From contig JAEWHP010000002.1 of the NCBI GenBank assembly GCA_023387735.1, positions 186,001 to 250,000 on the forward strand: a stretch of DNA of 64,000 nt, in the 5' to 3' direction. Position numbers and translations under genes: made by a program. Source of the DNA: Pseudomonadota bacterium. GTDB taxonomy: Bacteria; Pseudomonadota; Alphaproteobacteria; Rhizobiales; Xanthobacteraceae. Shown piece after piece: positions 63,475-64,000 of this stretch. Position 1 is the stretch's first letter. The number at the start of each line of letters is the position of its first letter. The notes below the pieces were generated by a model. That model was not told where the DNA came from and ran no database searches. It worked only from the letters and a program-made list of their open reading frames with translations.

Positions 63475-64000
63475 ATGGCAGAATATCTCAGGCTGCGGCA
63501 GATCTGCCTGGTGGCGCCGCATCTGGAGCCCGTGATTTCGGACATCTCCGCGATCATGGGCCTCAACGTCTGTTACCGTGATGGCAACGTCGCCAAATAC
63601 GGGCTGGAGAACGCGCTGCTGCCGGTCGATACCATTTTGCTGGAAGTGGTGGCACCGACGCAGCCGGGCACGGCCGCAGGACGCTTCATCGACAAGACCG
63701 GCGGCCGCGGCGGCTACATGGCGATCTTCTGCTGCGACGATCCGGACGCACGCGGCAGGCGCGCCAACGGCATCGGCGTGCGCACCGCCAACGTGATCAC
63801 GCATGCGCCCTATCACGGCGTGCAACTGCACCCGCGCGATTGCCGCGCCGCCTTCATCGAATTCAACCACACCGAGGGCAGCGACGATGTGCTGGGGCCC
63901 TATCCGCCGGCGGGGCCCGACTGGCAGAAAGCCATCCGGAAGGACGTCACGCAGGCGTTGACCGAAGTCGAAATGGAGAGCCCCGATCCGCAAGGGTTGG
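63475..64000 (+). CDS. VOC-like glyoxalase-domain protein, 3' end beyond window
   Basis: The 175 visible codons start MAEYLRLRQICLVAPHLEPV. The pattern of a long N-terminal strand-helix unit (IMGLNVCYRDGNVAKYGLEN), then ILLEVVAPTQPGTAAGRFID and GVQLHPRDCRAAFIEFNHTEG, fits the Glyoxalase_3-like branch of the VOC superfamily. It begins one base after the crotonase-family stop, so the pair is an operon, perhaps in degradation of an acyl-CoA. The gene is open at the window end. Confidence 0.8.
   Translation, partial: MAEYLRLRQICLVAPHLEPVISDISAIMGLNVCYRDGNVAKYGLENALLPVDTILLEVVAPTQPGTAAGRFIDKTGGRGGYMAIFCCDDPDARGRRANGIGVRTANVITHAPYHGVQLHPRDCRAAFIEFNHTEGSDDVLGPYPPAGPDWQKAIRKDVTQALTEVEMESPDPQGL

Overview
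The window looks like a GC-rich alphaproteobacterial chromosome from the Bradyrhizobium/Nitrobacteraceae group. This rests on gene content and order (lysC-ptsP-prfA-prmC, comF/grxC/amidase/DUF1178, argJ/ppiC/secA, aroK-aroB, bolA/DnaJ/cobS-cobT, SUV3-like helicase/S4/fdxA/carD) and on many intergenic palindromic repeats of the kind I associate with that group. It is inference from recognition, not from a database search. No rRNA, tRNA, CRISPR array, integrase or transposase was seen.

Layout. 1-5.75 kb (minus): release factor and its methylase, the nitrogen-PTS enzyme I PtsP, and aspartokinase. 5.9-8.2 kb (plus): PH-domain membrane protein, ubiG, EamA transporter. 8.3-14.7 kb: mostly minus-strand housekeeping (DUF1178, amidase, glutaredoxin, ComF, MutT, ArgJ, parvulin) with one plus-strand methyltransferase. 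15-17.9 kb: secA. 18-22.4 kb (minus): L,D-transpeptidase, accA, xerD and a 48-aa membrane protein. 22.5-25.7 kb (plus): aroK, aroB, CNNM/CBS transporter. 25.8-33.6 kb: bolA and a J-domain gene diverge; then two divergent citrate synthase paralogues, one with an N-terminal DNA-binding domain; then dedA and the cobS-GNAT-cobT cobaltochelatase operon. 33.6-41.6 kb: mixed metabolic genes (phytase-like esterase, tricarboxylate-binding protein, old yellow enzyme, luciferase-like monooxygenase, DUF2336, flavin monooxygenase).

41.6-49.9 kb is the accessory region. It starts with about 0.9 kb of nested inverted repeats, then a DUF2235 hydrolase, a complete Hachiman anti-phage system (hamA nuclease and hamB helicase, visibly AT-richer than the neighbours) and a single-gene NERD-nuclease/UvrD-helicase fusion. 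The NERD helicase is bracketed by two direct copies of the 3' end of rpmB with its terminator. The outer copy is a diverged, truncated rpmB tail joined to a fragment of a second DUF2235 gene. Two separate nuclease-helicase modules beside a duplicated rpmB 3' end make this a small defence island with a recognisable insertion or recombination scar.

49.9-64 kb returns to core genes: rpmB, DUF3108, a SUV3-like RNA helicase with a long disordered tail, S4 protein, 7Fe ferredoxin, CarD, GFA protein, M48 lipoprotein protease, thermonuclease-like protein, VOC proteins, a branched-chain-type ABC binding protein and an enoyl-CoA hydratase/isomerase family protein. The last gene runs off the window end, and prmC runs off the start.
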